A DNA stretch of 44,185 bases from Phycisphaerales bacterium UBA1161 (GTDB taxonomy: Bacteria; Planctomycetota; Phycisphaerae; Tepidisphaerales; Tepidisphaeraceae). Location: positions 1-44,185 of the forward strand of contig DBZL01000042.1 in assembly GCA_002311745.1 (NCBI GenBank), written 5' to 3'. Below the pieces are notes generated by a model. It had not been told where the DNA came from. It saw only the letters and a list, made by a program, of their open reading frames with translations, and ran no database searches. Position 1 is the first letter of the stretch. The number at the start of each line of letters is the position of its first letter. This document shows, one piece after another, positions 24,326-32,650 of this stretch. The position numbers were made by a program, and so were the translations under genes.

Positions 24326-25399
24326 ATGAAGGTAAACCTGGATCAAATCCTCAAAGCTGGACGCGAGCTCGGTGCAAGCGACATTCATCTTGTTCGCGGG
24401 GTCGCCCCCGCGTTTCGCGTCCATGGAGATATCCGTCTGGCGCGCCACGAACCGCTGACCGAGGAAATGTTGCGCTCGTTGATCGACCAGCTGTTGACCG
24501 ACAAACACAAGCGGATTCTTGAAGAGGAATGGCAACTCTGCTTTTCCAGGCACTGGCCAGAGGTCGGCCGGTTTCGAGCGAGCATCTATTTTCATGGCGG
24601 ATGTCCGGAGATGGCCATCCGCGTCTCGGAAACCGAAATTCGCCCGCGCGAAGCCCTGCGCCTGCCGGCCGTCATCGACGAACTCACCCGCCGACCCACC
24701 GGCCTCATTCTCATTACCGGACCCACCGGCGTGGGCAAAACCACCACGCTCAATTACATGGTGGACCTCATCAACCGCGAGAGGCGCGCCAAGATCGTCA
24801 CGATCGAAGACCCCGTCGAATTCGTACACGAGAATCGCAGCAGCATCGTTATCCAGCAGGAGGTCCACACCGACACGCCGTCGTTCAGCAAGGCGCTCAT
24901 CCACGTTTTGCGGCAGGATCCCGACGTGATCGCCATCGGCGAGATGCGCGATCAGGAAACCATCGCCACGGCGCTGACAGCCGCCGAGACGGGTCACCTG
25001 GTCCTCGCCACGCTTCACACGCCGGATGCCGTCCAGACCATTCAGCGCATCTACGGCACTTTTCCCGCCGAACAACAGAACAACATCGCCTATCAGGTAT
25101 CGAATTCGTTGCAGGCCATCGTTGCGCAAAACCTGTTGCCTCGCGCCGACGGCAAGGGCCAAATCCTCGCCTGCGAAATCTGTGTCGCCACTCCAGCCAT
25201 TCGCAAGTTCATCCGCGATGGAGAGGCCCATCTGATCATCAATGAAATTCAAACGGGCAAGAAATTCCAAATGCAAACCATGGATACGGCCCTGCTCGAT
25301 CTGTACCAACGGGGTGAGATTACCTACGACACCGCCCTGTCGTTTGCGCGAGACGCGAACCAATTCCGTGAAAAAACATCCAACGGCACAGTCCGCTGA
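24326..25399 (+). CDS. pilT: PilT-like type IV pilus retraction ATPase
   Basis: A 357-residue secretion ATPase starting nine bases after the TPR gene. Residues 1-105 form the PilT N-terminal domain (LGASDIHLVRGVAP near 15-28). Walker A is GPTGVGKT at 132-139, the Asp box is TIEDPVEFVH at 159-168, Walker B is VIAIGEMRD at 201-209, and the His box is ETGHLVLATLHT at 221-232. In PilT, a hexamer powers depolymerisation of the pilus. No PilB, PilC or pilus assembly gene is next to it, and it is in the same run as the Ycf46/DUF1257 genes, so it may be a general motor in that group. The symbol reflects family membership. Confidence 0.9.
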   Translation: MKVNLDQILKAGRELGASDIHLVRGVAPAFRVHGDIRLARHEPLTEEMLRSLIDQLLTDKHKRILEEEWQLCFSRHWPEVGRFRASIYFHGGCPEMAIRVSETEIRPREALRLPAVIDELTRRPTGLILITGPTGVGKTTTLNYMVDLINRERRAKIVTIEDPVEFVHENRSSIVIQQEVHTDTPSFSKALIHVLRQDPDVIAIGEMRDQETIATALTAAETGHLVLATLHTPDAVQTIQRIYGTFPAEQQNNIAYQVSNSLQAIVAQNLLPRADGKGQILACEICVATPAIRKFIRDGEAHLIINEIQTGKKFQMQTMDTALLDLYQRGEITYDTALSFARDANQFREKTSNGTVR

Positions 25400-25684
25400 G
25401 ATCCGGGTTGAAATGGGAACGGTACGGACCGGCTCAGGGACGACCGGCTCATTCTCGGGGTGGAGGCATGCCGACATGGGAGGGTGGATAAGAAATTCAA
25501 AGGGGTCGGAAGTGCTCTGTCGAAAAGCTTCCGCGGCACGCGGGCGATCAGCGTCAGGTTGTGCGTCAGCACTTTGAGCGTTCGTTGCTGCGACGCTGGG
25601 TGAACCCGCGGTGCTGCGCACCGCCGCTAACTATGGGGCCACGGAGCGACGGCGATTCGGCTTGCTGAGGAATCCCGGCGATTG
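25400..25684. other. Convergent intergenic region with repeat copy C and a hairpin
   Basis: Between the convergent pilT-like and deacetylase genes are a short direct repeat (gaccggctca twice, near 25426-25450), repeat copy C at 25493-25590 and a perfect six-base inverted repeat CGGTGC-TGC-GCACCG at 25609-25623. The hairpin lacks a T run, so it is a weak terminator candidate at best. Confidence 0.45.
25493..25590 (-). repeat. Dispersed decayed repeat, copy C
   Basis: This copy shares aaattcaaagggg with copy A and gtgctctgtcgaa with copy B. On the minus strand it gives the most intact of the three peptides, with RTLKVLTHNLTLI and LFDRALPTPLNFL, uninterrupted by stops over about 40 codons. It lies in the convergent gap after pilT. 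Confidence 0.65.
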
Positions 25685-26698
25685 TTATCGGCGCGCCAGC
25701 GACAGGAGTCTGGACTTCACCTGCTGGCGATAGGAGTTCCTGAACATCTCGCGTGCATCTGTGCCTGGGACGGCTTCCATCCAGAATCGCGGGATCGTGC
25801 GTGGGCCTGGCTTGGCGATGCGGCCGACGCAAAACAACAAGTCCGCGGTCCCGTCGCCAAGAACGGTGTCGAAAAACGCCTCGCTGACGCCATCGGATCC
25901 AAACGGAAACGCGAAGCTGCGACAAGGCGATGGATAATCGTTTTGGATCGCTTGAATGCTCAGGCGCGTCTGACGCAACTGCTCGTCAAAGGGAATCTCC
26001 GCGAAGCGGGGATGGTCAAGACTGTGCGCGCCAACGGCGAAGCCGGATTGCACAAGTTCGCGCAATTCGGCGTGACTCAAGTACGGCGTTCGCGCCCTCA
26101 GGTAGTCGTCGAAATCCACTTGCAAAATCTTGGCCACACGATCGTAGACGGCGGATTGAGGGTAGGTGACGGCCAACAGCGCGGTGGGAATATCCGACGG
26201 TCGAAGACCTGGCACACCGATGGCGTCGCCGATCCGGGAGGCGACATCGGCGGCGGTCGGGCCGTCTAATCTTGAAGCCACATCGATCAGCACACTGGCT
26301 TTGTAACGGTAACCCATCGCGCGATTGTCGAGAAAATCGGGATTGACGAAGAAAGTGGCTGGAATGCCCTTGCGGATGCAGAGCGGGGCAACGGTCCGAA
26401 GATTTTCACGAAGACCGTCGTCCACTGAGAGGAAAAGCGGGTTGGGCGGAAGCGGTGTGCCACGGCGAACGTGATTCAGCAGATCTTCCAACGAGATGGG
26501 ATGGAACTCCTTGAGGAAGAAGTCCAGGTCTTTTTCAAAGGCTTGGAGAGATCTGGCGCGAAAAAGGTGCCTGATGTGCGGCAACGGTTCGTCGGTGACC
26601 GCATGATAAAAGGGCGCGGCCAGCTTTTCGCCCGAAAGGTGCCGAACCACGCTGAAAGGAAGTGCGCCGAGGAAACGATTCAGGATTCTTTTCAGCAT
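25685..26698 (-). CDS. Polysaccharide deacetylase (NodB-like)
   Basis: From the ATG at 26698 the protein has 337 residues (the frame extends upstream into the preceding gene). LFLSVDDG at 88-95 corresponds to the metal-binding TFDD motif of the NodB fold, with D93 and D94; PATFFVNPDFLDN at 113-125 follows; GAHSLDHP further on is the H-x3-H metal motif (here HSLDH). These enzymes remove N-acetyl groups from amino-sugar polymers using a divalent metal. There is no signal peptide, so it probably acts at the cytoplasmic face or on a precursor. It starts 10 bases after the GT2 gene, one transcription unit with it. Confidence 0.88.
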   Translation of the reverse strand: MLKRILNRFLGALPFSVVRHLSGEKLAAPFYHAVTDEPLPHIRHLFRARSLQAFEKDLDFFLKEFHPISLEDLLNHVRRGTPLPPNPLFLSVDDGLRENLRTVAPLCIRKGIPATFFVNPDFLDNRAMGYRYKASVLIDVASRLDGPTAADVASRIGDAIGVPGLRPSDIPTALLAVTYPQSAVYDRVAKILQVDFDDYLRARTPYLSHAELRELVQSGFAVGAHSLDHPRFAEIPFDEQLRQTRLSIQAIQNDYPSPCRSFAFPFGSDGVSEAFFDTVLGDGTADLLFCVGRIAKPGPRTIPRFWMEAVPGTDAREMFRNSYRQQVKSRLLSLARR

Positions 26699-26708
26699 TG
26701 AATTCGAG

Positions 26709-27686
26709 TTATTGGGAGGACGGAGTCTGCCGACGACGGCTACGCAAACGCCTGGTGACTGACGCAATGCCCTCGGCTGCGTCAAACCCGAACAGCTTCA
26801 GTGCAAGACGGTAGAAACGCGGGCAAGCGCGAGAATCAATACGGATATCCGGGTCGAAGACCAACACCTTTGCCATCAGCTCACGGGCAAGAGACTTATC
26901 AGCGGGATACATCGACCTGGCCATTTCAAACCGAGCGCGTGCGACGGCTTTTCGACGGGCATCGGACAATTGATTTCGCTGGCTCAACATCGCCTCGAAC
27001 TCGTCTATCAGACGAGCGCGCTGCCTGATGACGCGCTCGGGAAATCGCCGGGATACCGAGTCCGCATTATGGAAGCGATAGACCGCGTCATACGCGTCGA
27101 CCAAGCCAAATCTGACCTCGGCTCGAAAGAGGCGAAGGAGCAGTTCGTTCTCCTGGCAACAGGGCTGTCCTTCTTTCCATCCGCCGACCTTGGTCAGTGC
27201 GGTTCGACGAAAGAGCAGGCCGTGCGTGGTGAAGTTCCAGCGAATAAAGCTGAGGACGGGATCCGTGTCCTCGACGGGATTCGGCCGCGTTTCACCTGTA
27301 TCCAGGAGGAGCACGCAGGGGGAGTAGACGATGTCCACGTCGGGATGCGACATCGCGAAGGCGATCTGCTTGCTGAGTTTCTCCGGCAGAAGGTAATCGT
27401 CGGCGTCGAGATATTGAATCCAGGAGCCTTGGGACATTTCCAAAAGGCGGTTTCGCGCGGCGTTGGCGCCGCGATTGGGGCCGGTTTCGTATCGAATGCG
27501 CCCGGCGTATTTTTCCAGGACGCGCACGCTGTTGTCGGTCGATCCGTCGTCCACGACCAGGACTTCTTTATGGCGATAGGTCTGACCCAGGGCGCTGTCA
27601 AGACACTCCTGCAGCCAACGCTCCGCGTTGTGACAAGGGATGGCTATTGAAACGAGGGGCGGTGGGGATGTGGCCTGCTCGGTCAT
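26709..27686 (-). CDS. GT2 family glycosyltransferase
   Basis: The ATG at 27686 is preceded by GGGAG at good spacing, giving 325 residues. GT2 motifs are IAIPCHNAERWL near 14-25, VVDDGSTD at 44-51, NRGANAARN at 71-79 and DADD at 94-97. The C-terminal half has a QENELLLRLF motif typical of the acceptor side. It heads a two-gene minus-strand unit with the polysaccharide deacetylase, which suggests transfer of an N-acetylated sugar that is later deacetylated. Confidence 0.9.
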   Translation of the reverse strand: MTEQATSPPPLVSIAIPCHNAERWLQECLDSALGQTYRHKEVLVVDDGSTDNSVRVLEKYAGRIRYETGPNRGANAARNRLLEMSQGSWIQYLDADDYLLPEKLSKQIAFAMSHPDVDIVYSPCVLLLDTGETRPNPVEDTDPVLSFIRWNFTTHGLLFRRTALTKVGGWKEGQPCCQENELLLRLFRAEVRFGLVDAYDAVYRFHNADSVSRRFPERVIRQRARLIDEFEAMLSQRNQLSDARRKAVARARFEMARSMYPADKSLARELMAKVLVFDPDIRIDSRACPRFYRLALKLFGFDAAEGIASVTRRLRSRRRQTPSSQ

Positions 27687-27930
27687 TGAATAACTCCCAT
27701 TCCCAACGGACAGACCGATGTCCACGCGCCGGCAACACGCACTGCCCTTGCCGCAAAAATATAGCCCCGCTGTCTGGCGGTCAAGAGATTGCGTTTGCGA
27801 CTCATGCCCTGGGGTTGCAACGCTCCGTTGTACCCCTTAAACTCAGAGCGACATTCGTTTTTCTTCATGCGGCTGATTGGAGGACTCGCGCGGTTCCAGC
27901 CGGGTCACATCCCGCGAGGAGTTTGAAGCA
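27687..27930. promoter_or_regulatory. Divergent intergenic region
   Basis: The 244 bases lie between the GT2 gene (minus) and the sugar dehydrogenase gene (plus), so both promoters should be here. I see a moderately AT-rich part around 27755-27870 but no confident -35/-10 pair. A GAGGAG at 27915-27920 supports the GTG start at 27931. Confidence 0.35.
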
Positions 27931-29256
27931 GTGGCAGATCATTTGTCGACTTGGGGATCTCGTATTGCTGATCGATCGGCGGTTGTGTGCGTGATTGGCC
28001 TTGGCTACGTGGGGCTTCCACTGCTGAGAGCTTTCCATCAGGCGGGGTTTCGCACACTCGGGTTTGACGTCGATCAAGCGAAAATCGACCTGCTCCATGC
28101 CGGCAAGAACTATCTGAAGCACCTGGGCGAGGATTTTGTCAAAGCGATGTGCAACTCCTCGCGGTTTGCCGCGACCGCCGATGCTCGCCGGCTCGGTGAG
28201 GCCGACGCGATCATCGTGTGCGTTCCCACGCCGCTGGGCAGGCACCTCGAGCCGGACATGAGTTACATCGAGCAGACCACCCAAGAGATCAGCCAAACGC
28301 TGCGGCCGGGCCAGTTGATCGTTCTGGAATCATCCACTTATCCGGGCACGACGCGTGAACTGATGCTGCCCGTGTTCGAGAAGGGCGGCCTGAAATGCGG
28401 GACGGATTTCTTCCTGGCTTTCTCACCCGAGCGCGAAGATCCGGGTCGCAAGGATTTCGCCACGCAGACGATTCCCAAGCTGGTAGGCGGCATCGACCCC
28501 AACAGCGGAAAGATCGCATTGGATCTGTATCGTTGCGCCATTCAGCAAGTGGTGCCCGTTTCCAGCGCCGAAGTCGCGGAGGCCGCCAAGCTGCTGGAAA
28601 ACATCTACCGTTCGGTCAACATCGCCTTGGTGAACGAAATGAAAGTCGTTCTCACGGCGATGGGCATTGACGTGTGGGAGGTGATCGCCGCGGCATCGAC
28701 CAAGCCGTTTGGATTCCAGCCGTTCTATCCCGGCCCGGGCCTCGGGGGGCACTGCATTCCGATCGATCCGTACTACCTTACTTGGAAAGCCCGCGAAGTC
28801 GGCTATCCAACGCGTTTCATCGAATTGGCAGGGGAGGTCAATCGCGCCATGCCGGAGTTTGTGGTGGAACGGACGATCATGGCGTTAAACAAGCTGGGCA
28901 AGGCGGTTCGGGGCACTCGGATGCTGGTTTTGGGCTTGGCCTACAAACCGGACGTGGACGACGTGCGTGAAAGCCCCAGCTTTGAACTGATTGAAAAGCT
29001 CGAAGAGCTGGGCGCGCATGTCGACTACAGCGACCCGCACGTGCCCCAGACACACAAAATGCGTCATTACGACCTTCAGATGCGCAGCGTCGAATTGACG
29101 CCGACATCGCTGGCCTCGTACGAATGCGTGGTGATCGCGACGCACCACGCGGCGTTCGATTGGCAGAAGATCGCCGATCATTCCAAGCTGATCGTGGACA
29201 CGCGCAACGCCATGAAAAATGTGAAAGGCCGACGGGATCACATCGTCATGGCGTGA
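27931..29256 (+). CDS. Nucleotide-sugar 6-dehydrogenase (UDP-N-acetyl-hexosamine dehydrogenase, WbpA/WecC-like)
   Basis: The GTG at 27931, preceded by GAGGAG, gives 441 residues, normal for the family; a TTG at 27877 would add 18 residues. VIGLGYVGLPL at 21-31 is the NAD-binding loop, ESSTYPGTT and FSPERED are family motifs, C275 in LGGHCIPIDPYY is the catalytic cysteine, and GLAYKPDVDD begins the C-terminal domain. The enzyme oxidises C6 of a UDP-sugar twice, with two NAD, to the uronate. The overall pattern favours UDP-N-acetylglucosamine or UDP-N-acetylmannosamine over UDP-glucose, but the substrate is not certain. It supplies an acidic sugar to the second glycan locus. Confidence 0.92.
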   Translation: MADHLSTWGSRIADRSAVVCVIGLGYVGLPLLRAFHQAGFRTLGFDVDQAKIDLLHAGKNYLKHLGEDFVKAMCNSSRFAATADARRLGEADAIIVCVPTPLGRHLEPDMSYIEQTTQEISQTLRPGQLIVLESSTYPGTTRELMLPVFEKGGLKCGTDFFLAFSPEREDPGRKDFATQTIPKLVGGIDPNSGKIALDLYRCAIQQVVPVSSAEVAEAAKLLENIYRSVNIALVNEMKVVLTAMGIDVWEVIAAASTKPFGFQPFYPGPGLGGHCIPIDPYYLTWKAREVGYPTRFIELAGEVNRAMPEFVVERTIMALNKLGKAVRGTRMLVLGLAYKPDVDDVRESPSFELIEKLEELGAHVDYSDPHVPQTHKMRHYDLQMRSVELTPTSLASYECVVIATHHAAFDWQKIADHSKLIVDTRNAMKNVKGRRDHIVMA

Positions 29257-29309
29257 TGCGAGGATGGGATCCTCCGGGAACGTTTCAACCCAAGCGACAA
29301 AGGACGAAA

Positions 29310-30344
29310 ATGCATCGCATCTTGATCCCCTCTGACGAACATGACAACGTCGTCCACATGGTCGAAGGGTATCGCAGTCTCGGCTGCGACATTGTAGTCG
29401 GCAAGTGGAACCTCGAGTTGATGTCGAGCCGATTCGACGTCGTTCACCTGCAATGGCCCGAGGAGCTGACGGATTGGAATAGGCCCACGGAAGCGCAGAT
29501 TGATCACTTGGCGGCGACGCTAGATCGATGGTCGCAAACGACCAAGCTGATTTGCACCGTATACAACCTCTACCCGCACCGATTTCAAGGGGACGAAAGG
29601 TTTCACCGGCTATACGAGGCTGTCTATGGCCGTATGCGGATGATTCACCACTTCTGCCCAACTTCGCGAGAATTGGTGATTCGTGAATACCCGAGTACTG
29701 CCAACCGGAATCACGTCGTCACGACTCCGTTCAACTATGATCGGCTGCTGCCCGATCACCGAGACCGGGAGGCGGCACGAAAGGAATTCGGGATCGAGGC
29801 GAGCGACTTCGTCGTGCTTGCCTTTGGCGCCATTCGCTTGTGGGACGAGGCGATGCTACTTAAAACCGCCGTTTCCTCGGCGCGCGTGCCTCGAATGAGG
29901 ATTCTCATGGCGGCACGATATAACGAGCCCCAATCTCCGATGCGGCGGCAATGGCGCCGTTGGATCTGGAAGCGATGGCTTCGTTCGTCGAATATCATCC
30001 CGGTCGACCGCTATGTTCCCGACGAAGAAGTGCATAAACTCTTTGATGCGGCGGACGTCGTCGTCGTCCCCCGCATGAATAGCCTGGCCTCGGGCGTGCC
30101 GAGCGTGGCGATGACCTTCGGAAAACTCGTCATCGCGCCCGATTTTGGCGTTATGCCCGACTTTCTCGCAGGCACGGACAACCTGCTGTACAAGATGGGT
30201 GACCCTGACAGCCTGCGGAAGGCGATCGAGAAGGCTTCGACCTTGGATCTCGGCCCAATCGGTAAGAATAACCGCAAAGTCGCGGACGGCTGGAGCTGGG
30301 AAGGCATCACCAAGACCTTGCTGGAACAAATCGACCGCATGTGA
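29310..30344 (+). CDS. GT-B (GT4-like) glycosyltransferase
   Basis: AAAGGA stands just before the ATG at 29310; the product has 344 residues. The N-terminal half (MHRILIPSDEHDN, then DVVHLQWPEE) and the C-terminal half (VDRYVPDEEVHKLFDAADVVVVP, LASGVPSVAMTFGKLVIAPD) are the two Rossmann halves of a GT-B enzyme. The canonical E-x7-E is replaced by NSLASGVPSVAM, a variation seen in distant GT4 members. It lies 53 bases after the sugar dehydrogenase and probably uses the resulting or a related nucleotide sugar. It converges on the GT-A gene with a 38-base gap. Confidence 0.85.
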   Translation: MHRILIPSDEHDNVVHMVEGYRSLGCDIVVGKWNLELMSSRFDVVHLQWPEELTDWNRPTEAQIDHLAATLDRWSQTTKLICTVYNLYPHRFQGDERFHRLYEAVYGRMRMIHHFCPTSRELVIREYPSTANRNHVVTTPFNYDRLLPDHRDREAARKEFGIEASDFVVLAFGAIRLWDEAMLLKTAVSSARVPRMRILMAARYNEPQSPMRRQWRRWIWKRWLRSSNIIPVDRYVPDEEVHKLFDAADVVVVPRMNSLASGVPSVAMTFGKLVIAPDFGVMPDFLAGTDNLLYKMGDPDSLRKAIEKASTLDLGPIGKNNRKVADGWSWEGITKTLLEQIDRM

Positions 30345-30382
30345 ACGCCGCGAATCGGATTCTGCCCCCATCAAGGCCAGGT

Positions 30383-31276
30383 TCATTTGATCATTTGGAG
30401 CCGAAGCAGTTTCGGCATGCCCTCACGGTACATGAGATGTCGAATTCGCCCGACGTAATGGCGAAACGGCCTGTCTCCTACCGCGCCTTTGAAAAACAGC
30501 GCGTAGGGTTCAGGCAGAAGTTCCACGCCAAACCGACACGAACTCAACGCTATCAGCGTCTGTTCGACCCGCCAGAAATGGCCCTGAAGGATCCCGGGAA
30601 TTCCAAGAAACTCCTCAATCCAATCCCAGCGCATCGAGCCCCTATGAACCAGGCCAAGGCCCGAGTTAATCCGCTCCCGAAGCGTCAGGCCCAGGTATTT
30701 CATTGCCGTTTCCGCAGTAACGGTGTAAGCGGAGCCAAAGTCGGCATTGAAAACATTTTTCTTGAAGTTCGGGTCCTCGATCCGTTGCAGCAAGTCGAGC
30801 GGCTCCTTGAAAAACAGCAGATCGCTGTCAAGGCAGAGCATTCGATCGGCTTCCAAGTAACTGGTAAAGTCGAAAACCTTTGGCGACAGCAAGTTGGTCT
30901 TGCGGAAATGCTGGCAGCGGGGATAGGCCGATAGCTCCGCCAACACACGTGCATCGGCATTGGCGCGACGCACCAGGCGCGCGGCGGGGAAGTGGCGCTG
31001 GAGTTGCTCGATCCCGTCTGGCGGCACGCTTCCATCTTCGTGAATGCAAAGCCGGTAGCGCCGCTTGGACGCAACGTAAAAGCTCTTAAGGGTCCAGATC
31101 AGGTTCAGCCAATCGTCCGACGAGGTCATGACGTGCAGTTCGCACTGAGAATCGTCGGTGGTCCGGATCGGCGCCGTCTTCAGGATGCGTGGGCGCACCA
31201 CGTCGCGGAAATAAGCCACGCGCAGGCCATGGGCGTACGTCTGGCGTAGCCTGAGAATCAGAGAGCCAATCGACAT
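30383..31276 (-). CDS. GT-A type glycosyltransferase with DxD motif
   Basis: A 297-residue protein with MLCLDSDLLFF around residues 146-156; DSD at 150-152 is the metal-binding DxD of a GT-A enzyme. ELHVMTSSDDW near 46-56 opens the nucleotide-binding domain, and the GHFWRVEQTLIAL region corresponds to the catalytic acceptor side. It is not a standard GT2: the pattern resembles GT8/GT-like nucleotide-diphosphosugar transferases of capsule loci. It follows the second Wzt gene by 78 bases on the same strand. Confidence 0.8.
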   Translation of the reverse strand: MSIGSLILRLRQTYAHGLRVAYFRDVVRPRILKTAPIRTTDDSQCELHVMTSSDDWLNLIWTLKSFYVASKRRYRLCIHEDGSVPPDGIEQLQRHFPAARLVRRANADARVLAELSAYPRCQHFRKTNLLSPKVFDFTSYLEADRMLCLDSDLLFFKEPLDLLQRIEDPNFKKNVFNADFGSAYTVTAETAMKYLGLTLRERINSGLGLVHRGSMRWDWIEEFLGIPGILQGHFWRVEQTLIALSSCRFGVELLPEPYALFFKGAVGDRPFRHYVGRIRHLMYREGMPKLLRLQMIK

Positions 31277-31354
31277 AGGGCTTGTTCAATCGCGAGCCGC
31301 CGGCGGCAATGCCGCAGCCGCAACCCGTCGTGCCATTGGACTGGCAGCACGTCT

Positions 31355-32629
31355 TCAGGCTATCTCTTGCCAGTTGAGGACCGGCGCCAGCAGTCCCGGC
31401 CTGGCGCCAATCCAAAGCGGCGAATCGCTCAAGCGGCCCAAGATGGTCAGGTAAACCGGAGGGCCTTCACGGCCCGGGCAGAAAATCCACTTGTCGTTCC
31501 GACGCGCCACCATGAGTTCCACGCGATACGTTCCTTCGTTCAGCAATCGAGCGGGCATCTTTACCTGCAAGACATTGCGACCCTTTCGCAACCTGGGCCA
31601 GCGTTCCTGGACTTCGTCATTTTGAAACGACCGAAATAGCAACTCGCCATCCTCGGCGAACACCGCGATCCCAACCTCCAAATCCGGATCCAGTGTTTGG
31701 ACCTCTCCCTCAATTCTGAGATGGAAAGGCTTGTCGTTGGCGGCCGGCATCAAGACAAAATTCCCGGCTTCGTCACGGAATGACATGTGGTTGGGCTTGA
31801 ACCAGGGATTGACATAGAGGTCGCCGGGATTGTCCCAGCGGCCCGTATCCTGAGCTTCGGCGTCGCCGCCGAGAAATTCGCGGATGATCCCACGGATATC
31901 GGTTCCCATTCTCTGAATGCGGCCGCGGCTAAGCATCAGCACATGACCGCACAGCTTCTCGATGGCATTCATGTTGTGGCTGACGAACAACACGGTCCGC
32001 CCATGGCTGGCGACGTCGCCCATCTTCCCCATGCACTTCTTCTGAAACGCCGCGTCCCCCACCGCCAGCACTTCGTCGACGACAAGGATCTCCGGCTCCA
32101 GATGCGCCGCGACCGCGAATGCCAGCCGCATGTACATGCCGCTGGAAAAATGTTTCACCGGTGTGTCCAGGAATTTCTCCACTTCCGAAAACGCGACAAT
32201 TTCATCGAATTTCCGCTGGATTTCGCCTCGGTGCATGCCGAGAATGGCGCCGTTGAGGTAGATGTTTTCCCGGCCGGTCAGCTCGGGATGAAAGCCGGTG
32301 CCGACCTCCAACAGGCTGCCGACACGGCCATCAATTTCCACCACGCCTTCCGTGGGATCGGTGATGCGGGAAAGGATCTTCAGCAGGGTGCTCTTGCCGG
32401 CGCCATTGCGACCGATAATGCCGAGCACCTCGCCCTGATTGACTTCAAAGGAGACGTCTTTGAGCGCCCAGAAAAGCTGGCCGTCCCGCTCCGCAGCGGC
32501 GGTGTGAAGGCGGCGAAAGGGTGCGGTCGCCAGCGCCGCGATCCGGTCCCGCAGCGTGTTGTACCGCTGGCGTTTGCCGATCCGGTACTGTTTTCCCAAA
32601 CCCTGGACTTTGATGGTAATGTCGCTCAT
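31355..32629 (-). CDS. wzt: Polysaccharide exporter ATPase (Wzt-like), system 2
   Basis: The 424-residue protein has a standard Wzt layout. The ABC ATPase covers residues 5-250: GRNGAGKS at 73-80, FSSGMYM at 161-167, ILVVDE at 181-186, switch histidine 218. Residues about 255-424 form the Wzt C-terminal sugar-binding beta sandwich (FHLRIEGEVQTLDPDLEVGIA). It pairs with the permease 21 bases upstream (32651-33511) to export a lipid-linked polysaccharide. It has no sulfotransferase extension, unlike the Wzt of system 1, and its carbohydrate-binding domain differs, so the two systems probably export different glycans. Confidence 0.94.
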   Translation of the reverse strand: MSDITIKVQGLGKQYRIGKRQRYNTLRDRIAALATAPFRRLHTAAAERDGQLFWALKDVSFEVNQGEVLGIIGRNGAGKSTLLKILSRITDPTEGVVEIDGRVGSLLEVGTGFHPELTGRENIYLNGAILGMHRGEIQRKFDEIVAFSEVEKFLDTPVKHFSSGMYMRLAFAVAAHLEPEILVVDEVLAVGDAAFQKKCMGKMGDVASHGRTVLFVSHNMNAIEKLCGHVLMLSRGRIQRMGTDIRGIIREFLGGDAEAQDTGRWDNPGDLYVNPWFKPNHMSFRDEAGNFVLMPAANDKPFHLRIEGEVQTLDPDLEVGIAVFAEDGELLFRSFQNDEVQERWPRLRKGRNVLQVKMPARLLNEGTYRVELMVARRNDKWIFCPGREGPPVYLTILGRLSDSPLWIGARPGLLAPVLNWQEIA

Positions 32630-32650
32630 GAGGAATCAGCACCGGCGCAG

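Noticed and set aside
24299..25621. A 440-codon minus-strand ORF over pilT
   Set aside because: The plus strand carries all PilT motifs; the minus frame has none and also runs through the repeat copy C in a different frame from the conserved peptide.
27690..27870. Possible tRNA or small RNA in the divergent gap
   Set aside because: No cloverleaf-type pairing or T-loop consensus could be found by eye.
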